Positions 15,501 through 27,466 of a stretch of 64,000 bases of DNA are shown one piece after another; positions within the stretch are counted from its first letter, which is position 1; each line of letters starts with the position of its first letter. The stretch lies in the NCBI GenBank assembly GCA_028752905.1, contig JAQNBH010000002.1:19314430-19378429 (forward strand), read 5' to 3'. The DNA comes from Cladorhizidae sp. MBARI D1340-BT2 (taxonomy: Eukaryota; Porifera; Demospongiae; Poecilosclerida; Cladorhizidae). The notes beneath the pieces are model-generated. The model saw only the letters and a program-made list of their open reading frames with translations, was not told the origin of the DNA and searched no databases. Position numbers and translations under genes: made by a program.

Positions 15501-16395
15501 TCCTCACATGTGGTGTGCTATGTTGTAATAAGCCTCCCTCCTCACATGTGGTGTGGTATGTTGTATATAATAAGACTCTCTCCTCACATGTGGTGTGCTA
15601 TGTTGTAATAAGCCTCCCTCCTCACATGTGGTGTGCTATGTTGTATATAATAAGACTCCCCCCTCACATGTGGTGTGCTATGTTGTAATAAGCCTCCCTC
15701 CTCACATGTTGTGTGCTATGTTGTAATAAACCTCCCCCCTCACATGTGGTGTGCTATTTTATAATAAGCCTCCCTCCTCACATGTGGTGTGCTATGTTGT
15801 ATATAATAAGCCTCCCTCCTCACATGTGGTGTGCTATGTTGTAATAAGCCTCCCCCCTCACATGTGGTGTGCTATGTTGTAATAAGCCTCCCACCCTCAC
15901 ATGTGCTGTGCTATGTTGTATATAATAAGCCTCCCTCCTCACATGTGGTGTGCTACGTTGTATATAATAAGACTCTCTCCTCACATGTGGTGTGCTATGT
16001 TGTAATAAGCCTCCCTCCGCACATGTGGTGTGCTATGTTGTATATAATAAGCCTCCCCCCTCACATGTGGTGTGCTATGTTGTAATAAGCCTCCCTCCTC
16101 ACATGTGGTGTGCTATGTTGTAATAAGCCTCCCCCCCCTCACATGTGGTGTGCTATGTTGTAATAAGCCTCCCTCCTCACATGTGGTGTGCTATGTTGTA
16201 TATAATAAGCCTCCCTCCTCACATGTGGTGTGCTATGTTATAATAAGCCTCCATTCTCACATGTGGTGTGCTATGTTGTATATAATAAGCCTCCCCCCTC
16301 ACATGTGGTGTGCTGTGTTGTAATAAGCCTCCCTCCTCACATGTGGTGTGCTATGTTGTATATAATAAGCCTCCCTCCTCACATGTGGTGTGCTA
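6573..16395. repeat. Higher-order tandem duplication, period exactly 4,874 bp
   Basis: Two head-to-tail copies, about 6,573-11,446 and 11,447-16,320, with matching sequence to about 16,395. Singular variants recur at exactly 4,874: the broken monomer TGGTTTCTATG (7,738 and 12,612), CTATGATGTATA (8,229 and 13,103), CCTCCCCGCCTC (about 7,919 and 12,793) and CATGCGGTGTG. No difference was noticed in the stretches compared by eye. A block inside each copy (about 10.5-11.0 and 15.4-15.9 kb) shares the variant order of the 1.47-1.9 and 4.2-4.6 kb blocks, so older rearrangements underlie this one. Confidence 0.88.
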
Positions 16396-17479
16396 TGTTG
16401 TATATAATAAGCCTCCCTCCTCACATGTGGTGTGCTATATTGTAATAAGCCTCCCTCCTCACATGTGGTGTGCTATGTTGTATATAATAAGCCTCCCTCC
16501 TCACATGTGGTGTGCTATGTTATAATAAGCCTCCCTCCTCACATGTGGTGTGCTATGTTGTATATAATAAGCCTCCCTCCTCACATGTGGTGTGCTATGT
16601 TGTATATAATAAGCCTCCCCCCCTCACATGTGGTGTGCTATGTTGTAATAAGCCTCCCTCCTCAGATGTGGTGTGCTATGTTGTATATAATAAGCCTCCC
16701 CCCCTCACATGTGGTGTGCTATGTTGTATATAATAAGCCTCCCCCCCTCACATGTGGTGTGCTATTTTGTATATAATAAGCCTCCCTCCTCACATGTGGT
16801 GTGCTATGTTGTATATAATAAGCCTCCCCCCCTCACATGTGGTGTGCTATGTTGTAATAAGCCACCCTCCTCAGATGTGGTGTGCTATGTTGTATATAAT
16901 AAGCCTCCCCCCCTCACATGTGGTGTGCTATGTTGTATATAATAAGCCTCCCCCCTCACATGTGGTGTGCTATGTTGTATATAATAAGCCTCCCTCCTCA
17001 CATGTGGTGTGCTATGTTGTAATAAGCCTCCCTCCTCACATGTGGTGTGCTATGTTGTATATAATAAGCCTCCCCCCCTCACATGTGGTGTGCTATGTTG
17101 TATATAATAAGCCTCCCCCCTCACATGTGGTGTGCTATGTTGTATATAATAAGCCTCCCTCCTCACATGTGGTGTGCTATGTTATAATAAGCCTCCCTCC
17201 TCACATTTGGTGTGCTATGTTGTATATAATAAGCCTCCCTCCTCACATGTGGTGTGCTATGTTGTATATAATAAGCCTCCCTCCTCACATGTGGTGTGCT
17301 ATGTTGTAATAAGCCTCCCCCCTCACATGTGGTGTGCTATGTTGTATATAATTATCCTCCCTCCTCACATGTGGTGTGCTATGTTATAATAAGCCTCCAT
17401 TCTCACATGTGGTGTGCTATGTTATAATAAGCCTCCCTCCTCACATGTGGTGTGCTATGTTGTATATAATAAGCCTCCC

Positions 17480-20400
17480 TCCTCACATGTGGTGTGCTAT
17501 GTTGTAATAAGCCTCCCCCCTCACATGTGGTGTGCTATGTTGTATATAATAAGCCTCCCTCCTCACATGTGGTGTGCTATGTTATAATAAGCCTCCCTCC
17601 TCACATGTGGTGTGCTATGTTGTATATAATAAGCCTCCCTCCTCACATGTGGTGTGCTATGTTGTATAAAATAAGCCTCCCTCCACACATGTGGTGTGCT
17701 ATGTTGTATATAATAAGCCTCCCTCCTCACATGTGGTGTGCTATGTTGTAATAAGCCTCCATCCTCACATGTGGTGTGCTATGTTGTAATAAGCCTCCCC
17801 CCTCACATGTGGTGTGCTATGTTGTATATAATAAGCCTCCCTCCTCACATGTGGTGTGCTATGTTATAATAAGCCTCCCTCCTCACATGTGGTGTGCTAT
17901 GTTGTATATAATAAGCCTCCCCCCCTCACATGTGGTGTGCTATGTTGTAATAAGCCTCCCTCCTCAGATGTGGTGTGCTATGTTGTATATAATAAGCCTC
18001 CCTCCTCACATGTGGTGTGCTATGTTGTAATAAGCTTCCCCCCTCACATGTGGTGTGCTATGTTGTATATAATAAGCCTCCCTCCTCACATGTGGTGTGC
18101 TATGTTGTATATAATAAGCCTCCCCCCTCACATGTGGTGTGCTATGTTGTATATAATAAGCCTCCCCCCTCACATGTGGTGTGCTATGTTGTATATAATA
18201 AGCCTCCCTCCTCACATGTGGTGTGCTATGTTGTATATAATAAGCCTCCCTCCTCACATGTGGTGTGCTATGTTGTAATAAGCTTCCCCCCTCACATGTG
18301 GTGTGCTATGTTGTATATAATAAGCCTCCCTCCTCACATGTGGTGTGCTATGTTGTATATAATAAGTCTCCCTCCTCACATGTGGTGTGCTATGTTGTAA
18401 TACGCCTCCCCCTCACATGTGGTGTGCTATGTTGTATATAATAAGCCTCCCCCCTCACATGTGGTGTGCTATGTTGTATATAACAAGCCTCCCCCTCACA
18501 TGTGGTGTGCTATGTTGTATATAATAAGCCTCCCTCCTCACATGTGGTGTGCTATGTTGTATATAATAAGCCTCCCTCCTCACATGTGATGTGCTATGTT
18601 GTAATAAGCCTCCCCCCTCACATGTGGTGTGCTATGTTGTATATAATAAGCCTCCCTCCTCACATGTGGTGTGCTATGTTGTATATAATAAGCCTCCCCC
18701 CTCACATGTGGTGTGCTATGTTGTATATAATAAGCCTCCCTCCACACATGTGGTGTGCTATGTTGTATATAATAAGCCTCCCTCCTCACATGTGGTGTGC
18801 TATGTTGTATATAATAAGCTTCCCCCCTCACATGTGGTGTGCTATGTTGTATATAATAAGCCTCCCCCCTCACATGTGGTGTGCTATGTTGTATATAATA
18901 AGCCTCCCTCCTCACATGTGGTGTGCTATGTTGTATATAATAAGCCTCCCCCCTCACATGTGGTGTGCTATGTTGTATATAATAAGCCTCCCCCCCTCAC
19001 ATGTGGTGTGCTATGTTGTATATAATAAGCCTCCCTCCTCACATGTGGTGTGCTATGTTGTATATAATAAGCCTCCCCCCCTCACATGTGGTGTGCTATG
19101 TTGTATATAATAAGCCTCCCCCATCACATGTGGTGTGCTATGTTGTATATAATAAGCCTCCCCCTCTCACATGTGGTGTGCTATGTTGTATATAATAATC
19201 CTCCCTCCTCACATGTGGTGTGCTATGTTGTATATAATAAGCCTCCCTCCTCACATGTGGTGTGCTATGTTGTATATAATAAGCCTCCCCCTCTCATGTG
19301 GTGTGCTATGTTGTATATAATAAGCCTCCCTCCTCACATGTGGTGTGCTATGTTGTATATAATAAGCCTCCCTCCTCACATGTGGTGTGCTATGTTGTAT
19401 ATAATAAGCCTCCCTCCTCACATGTGGTGTGCTATGTTGTAATAAGCTTCCCCCCTCACATGTGGTGTGCTATGTTGTATATAATATGTCTCCCTCCTCA
19501 CATGTGGTGTGCTATGTTGTATATAATAAGCCTCCCTCCTCACATGTGGTGTGCTATGTTGTAATAAGCCTCCATCCTCACATGTGGTGTGCTATGTTGT
19601 AATAAGCCTCCCCCCTCACATGTGGTGTGCTATGTTGTATATAATAAGCCTCCCTCCTCACATGTGGTGTGCTATGTTATAATAAGCCTCCCTCCTCACA
19701 TGTGGTGTGCTATGTTGTATATAATAAGCCTCCCCCCCTCACATGTGGTGTGCTATGTTGTAATAAGCCTCCCTCCTCAGATGTGGTGTGCTATGTTGTA
19801 TATAATAAGCCTCCCTCCTCACATGTGGTGTGCTATGTTGTAATAAGCTTCCCCCCTCACATGTGGTGTGCTATGTTGTATATAATAAGCCTCCCCCCCT
19901 CACATGTGGTGTGCTATGTTGTATATAATAAGCCTCCCTCCTCACATGTGGTGTGCTATGTTGTATATAATAAGCCTCCCCCCTCACATGTGGTGTGCTA
20001 TGTTGTATATAATAAGCCTCCCCCCTCACATGTGGTGTGCTATGTTGTATATAATAAGCCTCCCTCCTCACATGTGGTGTGCTATGTTGTATATAATAAG
20101 CCTCCCTCCTCACATGTGGTGTGCTATGTTGTAATAAGCTTCCCCCCTCACATGTGGTGTGCTATGTTGTATATAATAAGCCTCCCTCCTCACATGTGGT
20201 GTGCTATGTTGTATATAATAAGCCTCCCTCCTCACATGTGGTGTGCTATGTTGTAATAAGCCTCCCCCCTCACATGTGGTGTGCTATGTTGTATATAATA
20301 AGCCTCCCTCCTCACATGTGGTGTGCTATGTTGTATATAATAAGCCTCCCCCCTCACATGTGGTGTGCTATGTTGTATATAATAAGCCTCCCTCCACACA

Positions 20401-23400
20401 TGTGGTGTGCTATGTTGTATATAATAAGCCTCCCTCCTCACATGTGGTGTGCTATGTTGTATATAATAAGCTTCCCCCCTCACATGTGGTGTGCTATGTT
20501 GTATATAATAAGCCTCCCCCCTCACATGTGGTGTGCTATGTTGTATATAATAAGCCTCCCTCCTCACATGTGGTGTGCTATGTTGTATATAATAAGCCTC
20601 CCCCCTCACATGTGGTGTGCTATGTTGTATATAATAAGCCTCCCCCCCTCACATGTGGTGTGCTATGTTGTATATAATAAGCCTCCCTCCTCACATGTGG
20701 TGTGCTATGTTGTATATAATAAGCCTCCCCCCCTCACATGTGGTGTGCTATGTTGTATATAGTAAGCCTCCCCCCTCACATGTGGTGTGCTATGTTGTAT
20801 ATAATAAGCCTCCCCCCCTCACATGTGGTGTGCTATGTTGTATATAATAATCCTCCCTCCTCACATGTGGTGTGCTATGTTGTATATAATAAGCCTCCCT
20901 CCTCACATGTGGTGTGCTATGTTGTATATAATAAGCCTCCCCCTCTCATGTGGTGTGCTATGTTGTATATAATAAGCCTCCCTCCTCACATGTGGTGTGC
21001 TATGTTGTATATAATAAGCCTCCCTCCTCACATGTGGTGTGCTATGTTGTATATAATAAGCCTCCCTCCTCACATGTGGTGTGCTATGTTGTAATAAGCT
21101 TCCCCCCTCACATGTGGTGTGCTATGTTGTATATAATATGTCTCCCTCCTCACATGTGGTGTGCTATGTTGTATATAATAAGCCTCCCCCCTCACATGTG
21201 GTGTGCTATGTTGTATATAATAAGCCTCCCTCCTCACATGTGGTGTGCTATGTTGTATATAATAAGCCTCCCTCCTCACATGTGGTGTGCTATGTTGTAT
21301 ATAATAAGCCTCCCTCCTCACATGTGGTGTGCTATGTTGTAATAAGCCTCCCTCCTCACATGTGGTGTGCTATGTTGTAATAAGCCTCCCCCCTCACATG
21401 TGGTGTGCTATGTTGTATATAATAAGCCTCCCTCCTCACATGTGGTGTGCTATGTTATAATAAGCCTCCCTCCTCACATGTGGTGTGCTATGTTGTATAT
21501 AATAAGCCTCCCTCCTCACATGTGGTGTGCTATGTTGTATATAATAAGCCTCCCCCCCTCACATGTGGTGTGCTATGTTGTAATAAGCCTCCCTCCTCAG
21601 ATGTGGTGTGCTATGTTGTATATAATAAGCCTCCCTCCTCACATGTGGTGTGCTATGTTGTAATAAGCTTCCCCCCTCACATGTGGTGTGCTATGTTGTA
21701 TATAATAAGCCTCCCCCCCTCACATGTGGTGTGCTATGTTGTATATAATAAGCCTCCCTCCTCACATGTGGTGTGCTATGTTGTATATAATAAGCCTCCC
21801 CCCTCACATGTGGTGTGCTATGTTGTATATAATAAGCCTCCCCCCTCACATGTGGTGTGCTATGTTGTATATAATAAGCCTCCCTCCTCACATGTGGTTT
21901 GCTATGTTGTATATAATAAGCCTCCCTCCTCACATGTGGTGTGCTATGTTGTAATAAGCTTCCCCCCTCACATGTGGTGTGCTATGTTGTATATAATAAG
22001 CCTCCCTCCTCACATGTGGTGTGCTATGTTGTATATAATAAGCCTCCCTCCTCACATGTGGTGTGCTATGTTGTAATAAGCCTCCCCCTCACATGTGGTG
22101 TGCTATGTTGTATATAATAAGCCTCCCCCCTCACATGTGGTGTGCTATGTTGTATATAACAAGCCTCCCCCTCACATGTGGTGTGCTATGTTGTATATAA
22201 TAAGCCTCCCTCCTCACATGTGGTGTGCTATGTTGTATATAATAAGCCTCCCTCCTCACATGTGGTGTGCTATGTTGTAATAAGCCTCCCCCCTCACATG
22301 TGGTGTGCTATGTTGTATATAATAAGCCTCCCTCCTCACATGTGGTGTGCTATGTTGTATATAATAAGCCTCCCCCCTCACATGTGGTGTGCTATGTTGT
22401 ATATAATAAGCTTCCCTCCTCACATGTGGTGTGCTATGTTGTAATAAGCCTCCCCCCTCACATGTGGTGTGCTATGTTGTATATAATAAGCCTCCCTCCT
22501 CACATGTGGTGTGCTATGTTGTATATAATAAGCCTCCCCCCCTCACATGTGGTGTGCTATGTTGTAATAAGCCTCCCTCCTCAGATGTGGTGTGCTATGT
22601 TGTATATAATAAGCCTCCCTCCTCACATGTGGTGTGCTATGTTGTAATAAGCTTCCCCCCTCACATGTGGTGTGCTATGTTGTATATAATAAGCCTCCCC
22701 CCCTCACATGTGGTGTGCTATGTTGTATATAATAAGCCTCCCTCCTCACATGTGGTGTGCTATGTTGTATATAATAAGCCTCCCCCCTCACATGTGGTGT
22801 GCTATGTTGTATATAATAAGCCTCCCCCCTCACATGTGGTGTGCTATGTTGTATATAATAAGCCTCCCTCCTCACATGTGGTGTGCTATGTTGTATATAA
22901 TAAGCCTCCCTCCTCACATGTGGTGTGCTATGTTGTAATAAGCTTCCCCCCTCACATGTGGTGTGCTATGTTGTATATAATAAGCCTCCCTCCTCACATG
23001 TGGTGTGCTATGTTGTATATAATAAGCCTCCCTCCTCACATGTGGTGTGCTATGTTGTAATAAGCCTCCCCCTCACATGTGGTGTGCTATGTTGTATATA
23101 ATAAGCCTCCACCCTCACATGTGGTGTGCTATGTTGTATATAACAAGCCTCCCCCTCACATGTGGTGTGCTATGTTGTATATAATAAGCCTCCCTCCTCC
23201 CATGTGGTGTGCTATGTTGTATATAATAAGCCTCCCTCCTCACATGTGGTGTGCTATGTTGTAATAAGCCTCCCCCCTCACATGTGGTGTGCTATGTTGT
23301 ATATAATAAGCCTCCCTCCTCACATGTGGTGTGCTATGTTGTATATAATAAGCCTCCCCCCTCACATGTGGTGTGCTATGTTGTATATAATAAGCCTCCC

Positions 23401-23860
23401 TCCTCACATGTGGTGTGCTATGTTGTATATAATAAGCCTCCCTCCTCACATGTGGTGTGCTATGTTGTATATAATAAGCTTCCCCCCTCACATGTGGTGT
23501 GCTATGTTGTATATAATAAGCCTCCCCCCTCACATGTGGTGTGCTATGTTGTATATAATAAGCCTCCCTCCTCACATGTGGTGTGCTATGTTGTATATAA
23601 TAAGCCTCCCCCCTCACATGTGGTGTGCTATGTTGTATATAATAAGCCTCCCCCCCTCACATGTGGTGTGCTATGTTGTATATAATAAGCCTCCCTCCTC
23701 ACATGTGGTGTGCTATGTTGTATATAATAAGCCTCCCCCCCTCACATGTGGTGTGCTATGTTGTATATAATAAGCCTCCCCCCTCACATGTGGTGTGCTT
23801 TGTTGTATATAATAAGCCTCCCCCCCTCACATGTGGTGTGCTATGTTGTATATAATAAGC
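17480..23860. repeat. Nested higher-order repeats, offsets of about 984, 1,652, 1,813 and 3,008 bp
   Basis: Monomer-variant strings recur several times. About 17.78-18.4 kb matches 19.59-20.2 kb (offset 1,813). About 18.58-19.56 kb matches 20.23-21.2 kb (offset 1,652). About 20.23-20.85 kb matches 23.24-23.86 kb (offset 3,008). About 21.45-22.08 kb matches 22.43-23.06 kb (offset 984). Marker variants include CTCAGATGTGG, ATAACAAGCCTCC and GCTTCCCCCCTC. Boundaries are approximate because monomers are nearly identical. Confidence 0.75.
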
Positions 23861-24409
23861 CTCCCTCCTCACATGTGGTGTGCTATGTTGTATATAATAA
23901 GCCTCCCTCCTCACATGTGGTGTGCTATGTTGTATATAATAAGCCTCCCCCTCACATGTGGTGTGCTATGTTGTATATAATAAGCCTCCCACCCTCACAT
24001 GTGGTGTGCTATGTTGTATATAATAAGCCTCCCTCCTCACATGTGGTGTGCTATGTTGTATATAATAAGCCTCCCTCCTCACATGTGGTGTGCTATGTTG
24101 TAATAAGCTTCCCCCCTCACATGTGGTGTGCTATGTTGTATATAATAAGTCTCCCTCCTCACATGTGGTGTGCTATGTTGTATATAATAAGCCTCCCCCC
24201 TCACATGTGGTGTGCTATGTTGTATATAATAAGCCTCCCTCCTCACATGTCAGGCCCGTAGGAAGCAAATGTAAACCTGTACGGCAACTAAGCCACACAC
24301 ACAATGGGAGTGGCTTTACTTGCTACTGGAATAAACACACCCAACTTATACTCTATCTAATAGCACTCCTTTTGTAGCTACAGCAGGATTCATACAGAAA
24401 TTTTTGTTA

Positions 24410-24525
24410 GGGGGGGGGGGGGGGGGGGGGGGGGGTTAGATGTTTGATTCTGAATATAATTATATTAATCACTCTCATGAATAATAACAGGATATCGAGG
24501 GATTCGGGGGGGGGGGGGGGGGGGG
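24410..24525 (+). repeat. Two long poly-G tracts
   Basis: Runs of 26 G (24,410-24,435) and 20 G (24,506-24,525) lie in the left non-coding part of the hAT element. Such runs can form G-quadruplexes and are prone to length error in sequencing, so their lengths should be treated as approximate. Confidence 0.9.
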
Positions 24526-25001
24526 AAGGAAAAATGTGTATCTAATTGGCAGACTGTGCAGGGTATTCAAGGGTAGGGGGATCTGGGGGAAGGTTCCCAC
24601 TTTTTACAATCTCAAAATTGCTTGAATTTTAACTTGGCTATGACTGTTATGCCAAAGAAAATATTACAGAATAAGTTTGGGGTGTGAGATGTGTTTTATT
24701 ATTATATTTGGGGGTGGGATCGGGATCCGAGTTGTTGTTGTTTTGTGGGTGGCGGGGGATAACGCAGAACTCCACCCCCCTATATGAAAACCTGCTACTG
24801 GTTGCCACAGTCGTATAATTATGGTGTATATTGATAATTAAATGTATGTTTTAATGTTATAATGATGTCTCTGTGTGACCATCCAGCGCTGAAATTGTGG
24901 GCCCTATAAAGTACTCTACATATTGAGGAGAATTTACTTAAAGAACTTCACTTACATTATATTACATGACAATATTACTATATATAACAGGTGTTTCAAA
25001 T

Positions 25002-26930
25002 TTAAAATTGTCCGAAGATTCCACTTCTGTGCTCACTTTCTGCAACAAACTCATTAAGGCATGATTTCAAGTTAAGTTCATCGGTCCTCTCCTTGTGTAC
25101 ATGAATTACCATTAAATTATTGAGGCATTTTGGCTCATTGTTGAACGCAAGTATGTCTTTACTCGACGCAAGCCTGAAGCACTTCTTTCACTCACAGCAT
25201 TGGTTGCAGGAGTAACTAAAAGCAATTTAACTAAAGTACATACCTCAGACATGAAACTTCGCTGGACAGGAGAAAGAGTCTTCAAGTACTTGATGATGTC
25301 AGAGAGAGAATGCTCACTTCTGTTGGTTCCCATTGCTGTACTGGTATATAGCTAGACTAGACTCATTGAAGTCATCGTGGTAAAATTCCATGACAAACTT
25401 TAACTCGACGCTATAGTCCACTCCCCTTGCAGATTTCAGAAGAAGGTTCACAAGTTTAGTCAGAGTGTGATAGCTAGGTAATCAAACCGTTCTTTTATGA
25501 ATGCTATAATGAAATCAAGACATTCAAAGTAATGCTGCCTCAATAGATCCTTAGGTTCAGTTGGATGACACGCTTCACCACTGCCAGTGCTGAGTCTAAC
25601 TGGAGTTTTCCTCCTCCTGGGAAGAACAGGGTCGCTAACCTCCAATTTTTCTTGTAAAGAAATAACCTTCAACCAAAACAAGTCAAAGGAGTCCTCACTC
25701 TGAAGACTTTGCAAGATTTTTCGTGTAAGCATGGCTAATTCTTGACCTTCTGAGGCACTTAAAGAGGGTTTTTGTAAAGTTTTACTTAAATTATCTGTAT
25801 ATATGTTTAAGGATTAACTCACCAAGCACTACACAAACAAATATTTAAAAGTGGACATGCTATATTTTACACCAATTAACCGAGCACGGGTTTCCGAATC
25901 CCTAGCTATATCAAGAGCTTCTTCCCAAACTGCCTGAACAACATCATAATTGGAAATGATGCTGCGCAGTGAGGATGCCCTGACTGTCCACCTAGTGGGA
26001 CAGAGGGTTCTAAAACCAGTTGTTCCAGGACTAATTTCTGCTTTAATCTTGTTAAACAAGCCTTCTCACCGAGGTGAGTATTTAAGCAGTTTAGATATTT
26101 CAAAAGTAGTATCTAGTTCAGAATTTGATTATTCTTGATGGTATCTCCAGCAGCTAAATTTAAAGCATGGCATGACCATAGCAATGGACAAAAATAGCTC
26201 GTGACTCTTCTCCACAAATTTGAGTAGAAGTCCCACCCCTTATACCACACATGTTTGCAGCACCATCATAGCATTGAGCACGACAGTTATGAATGCTAAG
26301 ATTCATACGACACATCGCATCCTTCAAACTACAACCAAGACATCTGCTTTTATGGACTCAACATGGTCAAGGCCATAGAAGTCTTCATGGGGTTGAAAAT
26401 CATCATCAACCCACCGAAAGCAAATAACGAATTGCTCCTTATTGGATGCATCCGACACTTCATCAGCCATCAGGGCAAAATACTTGGCTTGCTGGATAGA
26501 ACTGGCTATAATATGTAATGCTATTATTTTAATAACTTTATTTTGTATTTGGGGACTAGTATATTTATTTATCTGTTTTCTTACTTAACATGGCCGATAT
26601 TGCAGGATCGTCCAATGCACGAAGATGCATTAATTGCATGAAGTTACTGTCAACTTCATCACCAGAACCACGAAAAGCGCTCGACAAGGAATTGAATATT
26701 CTGAGCTATCTTGATAAGGTACTCTCTGTTCACGGCTTTTTGCAAAGCATGTTAAGAAGATAACATACTTCCAACATCACTAGTCGTACCTGGTATAGTG
26801 ATCACTAAATCGGTAGCTGCTTTATGAGATTTTGTGCTCTCATGTTAGTTGAAACATCGAGTTCTATCCTTCCAGTTACTGAACCCAGACAAAAAGGTTG
26901 AGTCCCCCTATCATCTTCAGTTTACCTAAA
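25002..26930 (-). pseudogene. hAT-family transposase (DUF4371/TTF-zinc-finger type), degenerate
   Basis: Reading minus from about 26,930, fragments of one transposase appear in order across several frames. They are: a TTF-like segment with NWKDRTRCF; a DUF4371-type segment with LRALDDPAISAMLSKKTDKY and FALMADEVSDASNKEQF; CRAQCYDGAANMCG and VHCYGHALNLAAG; then LCPTRWTVR (26.0 kb), LPRRRKTPVR (25.6 kb), and the C-terminal hAT dimerisation motif NAVSERSAS (25.2 kb), ending IFGQF-stop at 25,002. Stops and frameshifts separate the pieces, for example after STMSQ near 25,120 and at the stop following NQILN near 26,117. The element is therefore non-autonomous today. The family assignment rests on remembered hAT proteins; the order and spacing are seen directly. 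Confidence 0.85.
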
Positions 26931-27419
26931 ATATATACTAGCTGTGAAATATGGAATGATTGCTGCCAATATGAGTGGCAGCTAGGCTTACTAGCAGAAG
27001 CTGCCCCACTGTATCTTACCTGTTTGGATTGCTTGCACACACATGAAACAATAAACCATGTCTCGTAGTGAAGCCATTTCCATTGGTTGAACCAAGCGCT
27101 CTGAAAAGAGCGATAAGAGATATTGGTTCAGCCGAAAGATCACTTAGGAAAACTAAAGTTAGTTGGTTGAGTCGGATGATCGGGAAACTTAGGACAATTG
27201 GGTAACCTGGAAGCCATGCTGAAAGGACGAACTCTGACTATCTTTAATTAAATATTAATTTAATAATTTTTATCCATTGCACATAGGTAGGCTAGTTGTC
27301 CTTCAGTGTACTTCTATTCATGTCTCACCTCGATTGTCTCAATTATATGATACTGTGAATAAAAAATTAAAAAATAAAAAAAGGTGTGGTTTTCGTGAAG
27401 GAGGCGTGTTCGGTCCAAA

Positions 27420-27463
27420 CCTATACGGCAATTGCCGTATAGGCCGTTGCGGCTCCTACGGCC
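27420..27463. repeat. 24-bp perfect palindrome plus adjacent stem-loop at the hAT right end
   Basis: 27,420-27,443 is a perfect 24-bp palindrome centred on CGGCAATTGCCG. Directly after it GGCCGT (27,442-27,447) pairs with ACGGCC (27,458-27,463) over a 10-base loop. Both lie in the right subterminal region of the hAT element, and a diverged version of the same motif (TGTACGGCAACTAAGCC) occurs near the left end. Probable transposase-binding or end-recognition DNA. Confidence 0.7.
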
Positions 27464-27466
27464 ATG

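Larger units (their letters stand above)
1..24250. repeat. Satellite array, 42/38-bp monomers
   Basis: Continuous tandem array entering from the left edge. The commonest monomer is 42 bp (for example 361 to 403): CACATGTGGTGTGCTATG, then TTGTATATAATAAG, then a C/T-rich tail of about 10 bases. A second class of about 38 bp lacks four bases (TTGTAATAAG or TTATAATAAG). Tail length (CCCCC, CCTCC, CCCCCC) makes 37-44 bp versions. At about 40 bp per unit the array holds roughly 600 units. Each unit contains the palindrome CACATGTG and a homopyrimidine run. Because 42 is 14 codons, long open frames occur on both strands; they are repeats of one 14-residue peptide and not genes. The right end is cut at 24,250 by the hAT element, and the array resumes at 27,467. 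Confidence 0.98.
24251..27466 (-). mobile_element. Decayed hAT transposon inserted in the satellite
   Basis: Non-satellite DNA of 3.2 kb lies between two parts of the satellite. The left end CAGGCCCGTAGGAAGC resembles the reverse complement of the right end, CATGGCCGTAGGAGCC, as expected for hAT terminal inverted repeats. The sequence AACCTRTACGGCAA is shared near both ends. The flanks are satellite: TCACATGT on the left and ATGCATGT on the right, a possible 8-bp target duplication matching at 5 of 8 positions. Inside is a broken hAT-type transposase on the minus strand. Exact termini at single-base level are uncertain. Confidence 0.75.

Noticed and set aside
1..24250. CRISPR-like array of regular short repeats
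   Set aside because: Repeats abut directly with no unique spacers, no cas genes are present, and the context is a eukaryotic spliced gene.
282..24377. Dozens of open frames of 60-213 codons in the satellite, both strands
   Set aside because: All are translations of the 42-bp repeat in different frames, with no start context, splice sites or conserved composition beyond the repeat itself.
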